The notes beneath the pieces were generated by a model, which saw nothing but the letters and a program-made list of their open reading frames with translations, had not been told where the DNA came from and did no database searches. Shown piece by piece: positions 9,653-17,020 of a stretch of DNA of 64,000 bases. The stretch comes from JAGSPQ01 sp038206395 (lineage in GTDB: Bacteria > Myxococcota > Myxococcia > Myxococcales > Myxococcaceae): assembly GCA_038206395.1 (NCBI GenBank), contig JBBRAX010000023.1:1-64000 (forward strand), read 5' to 3'. How positions within the stretch are numbered: the stretch's first letter is position 1; each line of letters begins with the position of its first letter. A program made the position numbers and the translations under genes.

Positions 9653-10414
9653 TCAGGGGTGGAAGAGGTCCCACCCGAGCTTAGCCACCAGACAGGCGAC
9701 GACGGTGAGCACCACGCCGCGAATCAGGGGCGCGCCGCGCTTGATCGCCAGCTGCGCACCGACGAGCCCGCCGAGGAACTGACCGACTGCCATCGGCAGC
9801 GAGATCGCCCAGACGACTTTGCCGGCGAGCCCCAGCAGCGTGACGGTGGCGAGGTTCGAGGCGAAGTTCACGACCTTCGCGTCGGCGGTGGCGTTGGGCA
9901 GCGACTCCTTGAGCAGCGTGACGTACGCGATGATCAAGAAGGTGCCGGTGCCCGGGCCAAAGAAGCCGTCGTAGGCGCCGATGGTGAGCGCGATGATTCC
10001 GCCGATGAGCAGCGGCCGCGCGGGAGCCGGACCTGCCGGCGTGTTGCCGGGGCGCTTGATCGCGACGAACGCGCCGGCGGCGACGAGCAGCACCAGCACC
10101 AGCGGCCGCAGCACCGTGCGATCGACGACGAGCAGCAGCGCGGCACCGGCGAAGGCGCCCAGCGCGCCCAGGGGAAAGGTCACCTTCGCGCGGGCGCGGT
10201 TGATGAGGCCGGCGCGCATGAAGCGGAAGACGGAGGCGAACGAGCCGAACACCGACTGGCCCTTGTTGGTGCCGAGGGCGAAGTGCGGGTCGAGGCCGGC
10301 GGCGAGCAGTGCCGGCAGAGTGATCAGGCCGCCTCCTCCGGCGATTGCATCGACGACGCCCGCGATGAAGGCGACGCCGGCGAGCGCGATCAGCGTTGGG
10401 AGGGGCAGGTCCAC
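9653..10414 (-). CDS. TauE/SafE (TSUP) family membrane transporter
   Basis: 253 residues, GTG start at 10414 (no in-frame ATG upstream). The sequence is mostly hydrophobic with about eight predicted membrane helices and the family hallmark near the N-terminus: GVVDAIAGGGGLITLPALLAAG, followed by GTNKGQSVFGS. A second copy of the half motif (GAYDGFFGPGTGTFLI) marks the internal repeat typical of the family. TSUP proteins move sulfite, sulfonates or related organic anions across the inner membrane. No sulfur-metabolism gene lies nearby, so the substrate is unknown. It sits 22 bp after the small lipoprotein gene and 2 bp before the esterase start, suggesting co-transcription. Confidence 0.9.
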   Translation of the reverse strand: MDLPLPTLIALAGVAFIAGVVDAIAGGGGLITLPALLAAGLDPHFALGTNKGQSVFGSFASVFRFMRAGLINRARAKVTFPLGALGAFAGAALLLVVDRTVLRPLVLVLLVAAGAFVAIKRPGNTPAGPAPARPLLIGGIIALTIGAYDGFFGPGTGTFLIIAYVTLLKESLPNATADAKVVNFASNLATVTLLGLAGKVVWAISLPMAVGQFLGGLVGAQLAIKRGAPLIRGVVLTVVACLVAKLGWDLFHP

Positions 10415-10436
10415 GGCGGAAGGCCGCGGACATAAC

Positions 10437-10850
10437 TCACTGGCGGTTGCGGTCGAGGCGCTTCGTCACCACCTGGCGCTGCTCTGGCGTCAGCAGCTGG
10501 TGGAAGGCGATCGCTGCGTCGGCGAGCTTGTGGGTGAAGGCGCGAACCGAGTCGAGCTCGGAATCGATCAGCGCGTGGACCTTCGCGGTGTCGGGCACTG
10601 GCTGTTTCCACTGTTCGACGAGCGTGGCGCGCGCTTCGGTGCCCTGCTTCATCAGCGGGATCACGTCGGTGAGTACCTGCTTCTCGAGCTCGGCGGTGCG
10701 GGCGCGCTGGGCCGGCGTGGCGTCGACGTCGTCGAGCAGATCCTCGACCTGGTGGTTCAGCTGCTTCTCGACGCGCTCGGGCGACAGGTGACGGCCACCA
10801 CAGCCAGCGAAAGTGAGGGCGAAGATTGCGGCGGGGATGAGCTTCGACAT
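10437..10850 (-). CDS. Small lipoprotein, Spy/CpxP-like helical protein
   Basis: 137 residues from ATG 10850, preceded by a GGAG ribosome site 8 bases away. The N-terminus MSKLIPAAIFALTFAGC is a lipoprotein signal with lipobox TFAGC. The mature part is all-helical and ends with LLTPEQRQVVTKRL, resembling the LTxxQ motif of Spy/CpxP-type periplasmic chaperones and metal-sensor relatives, although only one copy is seen. The family link is therefore tentative. It is the first gene after the PilZ-AMIN gene on the same strand. Confidence 0.75.
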   Translation of the reverse strand: MSKLIPAAIFALTFAGCGGRHLSPERVEKQLNHQVEDLLDDVDATPAQRARTAELEKQVLTDVIPLMKQGTEARATLVEQWKQPVPDTAKVHALIDSELDSVRAFTHKLADAAIAFHQLLTPEQRQVVTKRLDRNRQ

Positions 10851-10933
10851 GGTTGCGCTCCAGGTTTGAGTTGGAGGCAACATGCAGCGCGCCCGTTGTG
10901 GGCGATTTGCGCTGTGGCGAAGAAGTGTGAAGG

Positions 10934-11911
10934 TCAGTGCAGCGGCACGGACACAGCGCTGCCCGAGACGACGACGGGCTTGCCGGGCGGGTGCGCCAGG
11001 TCGAGCACGAGGCGGGTGCCCTTGCCCTGCTTGCCGGTGCGGACTTTGAGGATCACACCCGAGCCGCTGGCGGTGTGGCTCTTCTTCGGGGCCGAGCCGC
11101 GGACGTCGATCACGAGGCGGTCAGGGTGCTTGAGGGTGAACGCCTTCACGATCGCCGACCCGCCGGCCAACGTCAGGTTCACTGCCAGCTGCTCGTCGTC
11201 GACGGAGGTGACGATCGAACGGATGGCTCCCGATGGGATCGCAAAGGTCTGGGTGGTGCGTTTGGCGGCGACGACGGGCTCGGGCTCCGGAGCAGCGACG
11301 ACTGCCTCGGGAATCACCGGCGCGGGTGCAGCGACGACGGGCGCGAGCTCGACGGCGGGCGAGAGGACCTCGAGGGTCGGAACTTGAACGGCTGCGACGA
11401 CGGGCGGCGGAGCCTCGACCATCACGGGGGGCGCCGAGCGGGTGAACCGCAGGACCGCGGTGGTGACGCCGGCGCCGATGATGATCGCGGCGAGACCGAT
11501 GGCGGCCCAGACAGAGCGCTTGCGCCAGGGCGAGGCGGGCTCGGGGGCGCTCAGCGGCTTGCCCGAGTCGAGGTTCGCCACGAGGTAGTCGACGAGCTCG
11601 TGGGCGCGGGGGTGAAGGAAGCCGGTGAAGCGAACGCCGAAGCCAGCGCCGCGGCCGGGGGCCTTCGTCTCTTCGAGATCGCGCCAGACGACTTCGGCCT
11701 GCGCGAAGGGCAACACCCGGCCGCCGGCTTCGAGCGAGAGCGCGACGCGGGTGCCGGCGTCGAAAGGCGTCGGCATGCGGAGGAACATGCCTTCCTTCGA
11801 GATGTTGCTGGCGAGGACGCGGTACGCGCGCGGAGGCCCGCCGATCGGCACCACGCGAACGGGGTGCTTGAAGCGGACGCGCGGATCACGATCGATGGAG
11901 TTCGTTTGCAT
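10934..11911 (-). CDS. PilZ domain - membrane helix - AMIN-like domain protein
   Basis: 325 residues from ATG 11911. Residues about 8-115 form a PilZ domain, with an Arg-rich patch (RFKHPVRV) and the NISKEGMFL segment matching the (D/N)xSxxG part of the c-di-GMP-binding signature. One transmembrane helix follows (about 133-156, WAAIGLAAIIIGAGVTTAVL), then an Ala/Pro/Val-rich linker, and a C-terminal beta-rich region (about 235-325) resembling an AMIN domain (SIVTSVDDEQLAVNLTLAG...LVIDVRG...GTRLVLDL). AMIN domains place periplasmic proteins at peptidoglycan or secretin complexes such as PilQ. The topology would let cytoplasmic c-di-GMP binding be felt in the periplasm. It is divergent from the oxygenase gene starting near 11959. 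Confidence 0.85.
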   Translation of the reverse strand: MQTNSIDRDPRVRFKHPVRVVPIGGPPRAYRVLASNISKEGMFLRMPTPFDAGTRVALSLEAGGRVLPFAQAEVVWRDLEETKAPGRGAGFGVRFTGFLHPRAHELVDYLVANLDSGKPLSAPEPASPWRKRSVWAAIGLAAIIIGAGVTTAVLRFTRSAPPVMVEAPPPVVAAVQVPTLEVLSPAVELAPVVAAPAPVIPEAVVAAPEPEPVVAAKRTTQTFAIPSGAIRSIVTSVDDEQLAVNLTLAGGSAIVKAFTLKHPDRLVIDVRGSAPKKSHTASGSGVILKVRTGKQGKGTRLVLDLAHPPGKPVVVSGSAVSVPLH

Positions 11912-11958
11912 GCGCTACAAGTGTGAAGCACCACCCTATAGCGGCAAGTTTTCGAAAA

Positions 11959-12669
11959 ATGCCCGAAATCGCCTACATCCGCGGCGCGCTCCCACCCGAG
12001 AGATTGCGGCCGATTCGCGACGCGCTGCTGGGATCTCCTTTCGTTTCCCACAGCACGCTGGGGGGCGCGTTCGCCGAGAGCCAGGGTTTCGCGATGACTT
12101 TCCAGCGCGAGGGGCGCGCCAGGATCGAAGAACGTTTTCCGGTGCTGCAGCCGTATTTCGATCAAGTGCTCGGCGAGCCGGCGGTGCGCGCGCTGCAGCC
12201 GTGGTGGGCGCGCTGGCGAAAGCAGCCGGTGCCCGTGCCGAACGCCTGGTACATGAACCTGTTGCTCGTCGGCGAAGGGGGGACGATCGCGCGGCACATC
12301 GACACGACGCTCGCGCGGGAAGCAGGCGTGCCGGGGATGACGCCGCTGGCCGTGACGGTGCTGTACCTGGTGGTGCCGCAGCGCGCGGGCGGTCAGCTCA
12401 AGATCTCTCGCGAGCACTCGACGAGGGCGGTGGTGAAGCCGCGCGAAGGGGCGCTGCTTCACTTCAAGGGAGATCTGGCGCACGAGGTGCTGCCCGTCGA
12501 GGGACTGCCGGCCGGAGCCCAGCGCGCGTCGCTGGTGATCGAGCAGTACTGCTTTCCCGACGCGGCGCTGAAGCGGCTGCCGACCTTCAAGCTCGACTCG
12601 CGCGCGGGCTTCGGCGCGTTTCTCGAGCACCACGCGAAGCAGGGGCCGAAGACGTTCGAGCTTGAGTAG
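11959..12669 (+). CDS. 2OG-Fe(II) oxygenase-superfamily protein
   Basis: 236 residues from ATG 11959; a GTG at 11923 would add 12 residues, and neither start has a good ribosome site. The C-terminal half carries the double-stranded beta-helix iron-ligand pattern: HID (HxD) in GGTIARHID, a distal His in LAHEV within FKGDLAHEVLPV, and a following Arg (QRASLVIEQY) in the position that binds 2-oxoglutarate. The spacing fits prolyl-hydroxylase-like oxygenases. The substrate is unknown. It is divergent from the PilZ-AMIN gene and converges on the membrane-protein gene at 12752. Confidence 0.75.
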   Translation: MPEIAYIRGALPPERLRPIRDALLGSPFVSHSTLGGAFAESQGFAMTFQREGRARIEERFPVLQPYFDQVLGEPAVRALQPWWARWRKQPVPVPNAWYMNLLLVGEGGTIARHIDTTLAREAGVPGMTPLAVTVLYLVVPQRAGGQLKISREHSTRAVVKPREGALLHFKGDLAHEVLPVEGLPAGAQRASLVIEQYCFPDAALKRLPTFKLDSRAGFGAFLEHHAKQGPKTFELE

Positions 12670-12751
12670 ACAGCTCCGATCTTCCGCAGAGGAGGATCAT
12701 CCCTCGACTTCTCTCGGGTCGGGATGAACGGACTCGGCGCTGCCCGTCGTC

Positions 12752-13494
12752 TCAAACCTCGGTGGCGACGCGGGCTTCGAGGCGAACAGTGAATTCTTCG
12801 AGGGGGAAGAGCTCGACCTCGGCGCCGCCGCGCTGGCCTCCGGCGGCGTAGTCGAAGGGGTCGTCGACGTCGCGAATCAGCCGCAGCATGTAGACGTAGA
12901 TGAGGGTGACGAACGGCACCAGAATGTACTCGGCCAGCGGCGCCTTGAACTTCGCGGCCAGCAGCAGAACCATGAGGATCACCATCAGTGTCTCGAGCAG
13001 CGCGTACGCCGGCGGCAAAATTCCTGTGCGCGAGATCACCGCGATGCGCGTCACCGTCTTGCGAAGGTTGTGGAGCTCGCTGATCGCGCGCGATGCGTAC
13101 GCCCCGCCCCCTTCCGCTCGACCTGCTGAATCACCCCATCGAGCTTCGTGAGCGCCACAAAGGCTTCGCCATACGGCACCGACTTCTTCAGCCACCCGCC
13201 CAGCTGCTTCGACGTGTCGAGCACCGCGCGCCGCAGCGGCTTGTGGTCGATGGCCGGCCTCGCGATCGTCGCCTGCACGAGCACCTCTTCCAGCGTCTCG
13301 AGGGTGCAGGCGAGCTCGCCGGGCAGCTTCTCGCTCTCTTTGTACTCGGACATCGTGCCGGCAAGCATGAAGCCGGTGAGGAAGACGCCGCCGGTGAGGA
13401 CGATGCCGACCTCCCCGACCTCGAGCAGGTACTTGAGCAGCGTCATCACCGCCACGTACGGCAGCGTCCCCAACATCAATCGCCACTTGAGCAC
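12752..13494 (-). pseudogene. Membrane protein gene split by a -1 frameshift
   Basis: Two overlapping frames together make one membrane protein. The N-terminal part starts at GTG 13494, behind AAGGG, with KWRLMLGTLPYVAVMTLLKY, a second hydrophobic stretch and a soluble middle ending DGVIQQVERK. The C-terminal part resumes one frame away with AYASRAISELHNLRKTVTR, two more membrane segments and an acidic tail. The break is at the C/G-rich runs 13102-13111 (GGGGGCGGGG in coding sense). Adding one G to the shorter run restores a 247-residue protein, and the total length is one base short of a multiple of three. The layout recalls DUF4239-type membrane proteins, but that assignment is weak. It starts 7 bp after the marR stop, so it belongs to the otsA-otsB-marR transcription unit. 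It could be a real disruption or a homopolymer error. Confidence 0.75.
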
Positions 13495-13501
13495 GGCGCC
13501 C

Positions 13502-13963
13502 TTATAGCGCGACCCTCCGGTTCGGTTGCTCGAGGACGTCGGCGATGTCGACCAGCACCTCGCGCACCGTCTGCACCGCCTTGCGATCGAGCCGGGCCAG
13601 CGCCGCGACGATGGCAGCCTCGACGGTGCCTTCCTGCCCGACGTCGATCTTCCGGCCCTTCTCGGTGAGCCCCAGGAACGCGCGCCGGCCATCCCGCGGA
13701 TCCGGCCGCCGGGTGATCAGCCCTTTGCGGTCGAGGCGCTTCAGGATTCCCGTCACCGAGCTCGGGTGGATGCGCAGGATCTCGGCCAGCCGCCCGGCCG
13801 ACATCCCCGGAAACCGCCCGACGATTCGCACCACCATGCGCTGCGGCCCGGTGACGCCCAGCGCGGACTCCATGCGCTTCGACGCGCTCTGCAGCGAATG
13901 ATCGAGCCCCCACAAGATCCGGAGGAAGTCGAGCGCATCACCCAGCGGAGGAATCGAGGTCAA
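13502..13963 (-). CDS. MarR-family transcriptional regulator
   Basis: 153 residues. The winged helix-turn-helix is clear: GVTGPQRMVVRIVGRFPG (helices 2-3), MSAGRLAEILRIHPSSVTGILKRLDRKGLI (recognition helix), then the wing RRPDPRDGRRAFLGLTEKG, which carries the Asp-Gly-Arg-Arg typical of MarR. The start is TTG at 13963, overlapping the otsB stop as TTGA; no ATG gives a complete N-terminal helix, so the rare start is accepted. Translational coupling to otsB suggests it regulates the trehalose unit or a response coordinated with it. The ligand is unknown. Confidence 0.9.
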   Translation of the reverse strand: MTSIPPLGDALDFLRILWGLDHSLQSASKRMESALGVTGPQRMVVRIVGRFPGMSAGRLAEILRIHPSSVTGILKRLDRKGLITRRPDPRDGRRAFLGLTEKGRKIDVGQEGTVEAAIVAALARLDRKAVQTVREVLVDIADVLEQPNRRVAL

Positions 13964-14715
13964 CCGCGCGCCCCCGCACGCCGCAGCCGCAACAGCTCAG
14001 CGAGGAAGGGGTCGATTTCCTTTTGGTCTCGAAGACAGAACGCCGCCGCACTCTGGCCGCGGGCGCCGACGCGCACCGTCATCAACTGCCCCGGCTGATC
14101 GAGGCTGAACACGTCTTCGTCCGTCTCGTCGTCGCCGACGAAGATGGCCGTGTCACAGCGGCGGCTTTCACGGGCGCGTACGAGGGCGGTGCCTTTGTGG
14201 GGCGCTCCTTCGGGCAGCACGTTCACCACCTGCTTCCCGCCGATCACCCTCACCTTTCCCAAAAGGCCCACCGCGTCTGCGATTGCCGCCTTCACCTTCT
14301 TCTTCTCGCGCGAGGCCCGGTAGTGAATCGCCACGGAATGCCCTTTGTCTTCGACGACCACTCCGCGGAAGCCTTCGAGCTTGTCGTGAAGAATCGGCTG
14401 CCAGCGCTTCACCTCGTGAAGCAGCTTGCCCGCCTGCGGCCAGGGCTCACTGCCGTGGTTGCCGATGACCTCGAGCACGCCGAGCCCCTTCACCCGCGCG
14501 CTCACGTCTTCGCGGCCGCGGCCGGAGATCACGACGCACGGATAGAGCCCGCACACCTTTCGCAAGAGCTCGCGCGTCTTCGCCCGCAGGTGCGCCTTTT
14601 GAGGGTCCTTCACGATCGGCGCGAGCGTGCCGTCGAAGTCGAAGCCCAGCAGCACGTTCGACCACGCGAACTGGGCGAGCAGGCCGCGGTTTGCGCGAGA
14701 AAGAATGTGCTTCAT
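13960..14715 (-). CDS. otsB: Trehalose-6-phosphate phosphatase
   Basis: 251 residues from ATG 14715. HAD-superfamily phosphatase with motif I FDFDGTLAPIV (nucleophile Asp26, general acid Asp28), motif II VISGRGR, the trehalose-phosphatase segment IGNHGSE, and motif IV GDDETDEDVF near residue 195. It removes phosphate from trehalose 6-phosphate made by the upstream OtsA-like enzyme; the start is only 3 bp after that gene's stop. Trehalose protects against desiccation and osmotic stress. The downstream marR gene overlaps its stop codon. Confidence 0.93.
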   Translation of the reverse strand: MKHILSRANRGLLAQFAWSNVLLGFDFDGTLAPIVKDPQKAHLRAKTRELLRKVCGLYPCVVISGRGREDVSARVKGLGVLEVIGNHGSEPWPQAGKLLHEVKRWQPILHDKLEGFRGVVVEDKGHSVAIHYRASREKKKVKAAIADAVGLLGKVRVIGGKQVVNVLPEGAPHKGTALVRARESRRCDTAIFVGDDETDEDVFSLDQPGQLMTVRVGARGQSAAAFCLRDQKEIDPFLAELLRLRRAGARG

Positions 14716-14718
14716 GCC

Positions 14719-16968
14719 TTAGGGCGCTCCGACGAGGTGCTCGCTGAGGCGGCCCGACAGGCGCTCCCGGCGGCGAAGGCGGGCGGCGTCGACGAGCATC
14801 CGGCCGGCCCAGCGGTAGATGTTGAACTCAGCGACAAAGGCGCGCATCGCAGACATGCGGTCGCGCTGCTCGTCGACGGACATGGTGAGCGCGGTGGCCA
14901 TCGCCGAGCTGGCTTCGTCGAGATCGTACGGGTTGACGACGAGCGCCTCGGTGAGCTCGCGGGCGGCCCCGGTGAACTGGCTCAAGATCAGCACGCCCTT
15001 CTCGTCATCACGGGCGGCGACGAACTCCTTCGCGACGAGGTTCATGCCGTCGTGGAGGCTGCTCACGTAGCAAAGGTCGGCGGCCCGGTAGAACTTGAAG
15101 ACGCTGGGTGCCTCGTGGTGCGCGCGCAGGAGGATGATCGGCCGGTAGTCGCCGTCGCCGAAGCGGGCGTTGATGCGCGCGGCCAGCTTTTCCACGGTGT
15201 CGTTGAGCAGCTTGTAGCGCTCGATCTCTGTTCGGCTCGGGGCCGCGAGCTGCACGAAGCTGAACCGGCCCTTGAGCTCGGGCCGCCTCTCGATCAGCTG
15301 TTCCACCGCGAGAAGCCTTTCTTCGATGCCCTTCGTGTAGTCGAGGCGATCAACGCCCACGCCCAGCAGCGCGTCGGGCTTCAGCTTCAGCTCGGCGAAG
15401 ATCTCGGCCCGGCACTGCGCGGGGGGCGGAGCGGAAATGGCCCACGGGTTCGGCCAGTCAATCGAGATCGGGTACGGGCGAATGAGCGTGGCGCGCTTCT
15501 GGTGAACGACGGCGTGCTGCTCGCGATCGATGCGGGCCTCCATGAAGCGATCGACGCCGTCGATGAAGTTGTTGCAGTCGGCCTGGGTGTGGAACCCGAC
15601 GATGCTGCTGCCGAGCAGCCCTTCGAGCAGCTCGTCGCGCCACGGGCAGATGCCGAAGCGTTCGGCGTTGGGCCAGGGGATGTGCCAGAAGGAAATGACG
15701 GTCGCCTTCGGCAGCCGCTCGCGGATCAGCCGGGGCGCGAGGGCGAAGTGGTAGTCCTGCACGAGGACGATCGGGTTGTCCGAGTCGACCTCGCTGCACA
15801 CCGCGTCGGCGAAGCGCTTGTTGACCGCCTGGTAGTGCGCCCAGTCGCTGCTGCGGAACAGCGGCCGGTTGTGGGCGACGTGGCACAGCGGCCAGAGGCC
15901 CTCATTCGAGAAGCCGTAGTAGTAGCCCTTCTCTTCTTCGGGGCTCAGCCAGACGCGCCGCAGCGTGTACGCGCCTTCACCGGGCGGAACCTTGATTCTT
16001 CCCTGGGCATCGGCCGTCTCGCGGTCGGCGCTGCCGCTGCCGTGCGCGACCCACGTACCCGAGCAGGCGCGCATCACTGGCTCGAGCGCGGTGACGAGGC
16101 CGCTGGCGGGATGCGAGAGGGTGATCTTCCCGTCGGCGCCGCGAGAATGAATGTACGGCTCGCGGTTGGCGAGGATGACGACCTTCTCGCCGTGCAGGTG
16201 GCGGCTCAGCGTGTACTTGAGGCGCTGCGGCGTCCACGGCCCGCCCTGCTGATCGGCTTCCTTCTCGCTGGCGATGCGCTCGACCAGCTCGCGCACGTCC
16301 TGCAGCAGGGGCTGGAACTCAGGACGGGGGCCGCCGCCCTTCATCAGGCGGCGCAGCTCGTTGCTCCAGCCACGCCACGAGAGCCGCGCAGCGATGATGG
16401 TGATCGCCGAAGCGCCGAGGGCGAGAATCGCAAAGGCGACCAGCAGGAACTCGTCGGTCGTGGCCTCGCGGCGCGAGACGAAGCTCATGTCGTGAACCAG
16501 CACCACGAAGCCGGCGATGTGGTCGCCGTCCTCGATCGGGGTGGCGCTGACGTGCACTTCCCCACCGGGAAGAATGGCCTTGGTCTTCCAGTTGACCCGC
16601 TCGCCGGGCGGCTGAGCCAGCGTCACCTGCACATCCGCGCCGACGCGGGAGCATTCGAACTGTGGCGGAAAGTCCCGGGTGCGGGCGAGGAGGTTCAGCT
16701 CGGTGTCGCAAGCGGCCGCGGCGAGAATGCGCTCGTCGCGGGTGAGCTCGGTGAGCAGGGCTTCGAGCTTCTTGCCGCCTTCCGGTTGCCATTGCTGAAG
16801 CAGTGCCGTGCGCGCGCCGCTGACGGCGAGGCGGGCGCGCAGGTCGAGGTCGCGTTCGTGCCAGCTGCGGGTGGTGTCGTTGAGCAAGACGGAGGCGAGC
16901 AGGGTCAACAGCCCCAGGCCGACCACCAGCACCACCACGAACTTCAGCGCCCGCGACATGGGCGACAT
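14719..16968 (-). CDS. otsA: Trehalose-6-phosphate synthase (GT20) with N-terminal membrane sensor module
   Basis: 749 residues from ATG 16968 (a second ATG at 16959 is possible). Residues about 260-740 are a GT20 trehalose-6-phosphate synthase: NREPYIH, the acceptor segment FWHIPWPNAERFGICPWR, the GVDRLDYTKGIEER nucleotide-sugar region, and LHDGMNLVAKEFVAA near the end. Unlike the roughly 450-residue cytosolic OtsA, it has about 250 extra N-terminal residues with two membrane helices (about 9-28 and 173-195) flanking an extracytoplasmic loop of about 145 residues, the topology of a single-Cache-type sensor. So the enzyme is probably tethered to the inner membrane and may be controlled by an external signal; that is inference. 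It heads the unit otsA-otsB-marR-membrane protein, divergent from the GH15 gene. Confidence 0.92.
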   Translation of the reverse strand: MSPMSRALKFVVVLVVGLGLLTLLASVLLNDTTRSWHERDLDLRARLAVSGARTALLQQWQPEGGKKLEALLTELTRDERILAAAACDTELNLLARTRDFPPQFECSRVGADVQVTLAQPPGERVNWKTKAILPGGEVHVSATPIEDGDHIAGFVVLVHDMSFVSRREATTDEFLLVAFAILALGASAITIIAARLSWRGWSNELRRLMKGGGPRPEFQPLLQDVRELVERIASEKEADQQGGPWTPQRLKYTLSRHLHGEKVVILANREPYIHSRGADGKITLSHPASGLVTALEPVMRACSGTWVAHGSGSADRETADAQGRIKVPPGEGAYTLRRVWLSPEEEKGYYYGFSNEGLWPLCHVAHNRPLFRSSDWAHYQAVNKRFADAVCSEVDSDNPIVLVQDYHFALAPRLIRERLPKATVISFWHIPWPNAERFGICPWRDELLEGLLGSSIVGFHTQADCNNFIDGVDRFMEARIDREQHAVVHQKRATLIRPYPISIDWPNPWAISAPPPAQCRAEIFAELKLKPDALLGVGVDRLDYTKGIEERLLAVEQLIERRPELKGRFSFVQLAAPSRTEIERYKLLNDTVEKLAARINARFGDGDYRPIILLRAHHEAPSVFKFYRAADLCYVSSLHDGMNLVAKEFVAARDDEKGVLILSQFTGAARELTEALVVNPYDLDEASSAMATALTMSVDEQRDRMSAMRAFVAEFNIYRWAGRMLVDAARLRRRERLSGRLSEHLVGAP

Positions 16969-17020
16969 AGATACTCAAACTGATTGGTGTAGCAAACGAT
17001 TACCGTTACGTTTCTTTCCT
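16969..17020. promoter_or_regulatory. Short divergent promoter region otsA / GH15
   Basis: Fifty-two AT-richer bases separate the divergent starts of the otsA-like and GH15 genes, so promoters of both must overlap here or lie inside the genes. No convincing sigma-70 boxes or inverted repeat could be assigned by eye. The shared region suggests joint control, possibly by the MarR protein encoded downstream. Confidence 0.4.

Noticed and set aside
13096..13115. Programmed -1 frameshift site
   Set aside because: G-rich stretch is slippery-like, but there is no downstream pseudoknot or conserved motif visible, and the other homopolymer indels in the window make an error or mutation more likely.
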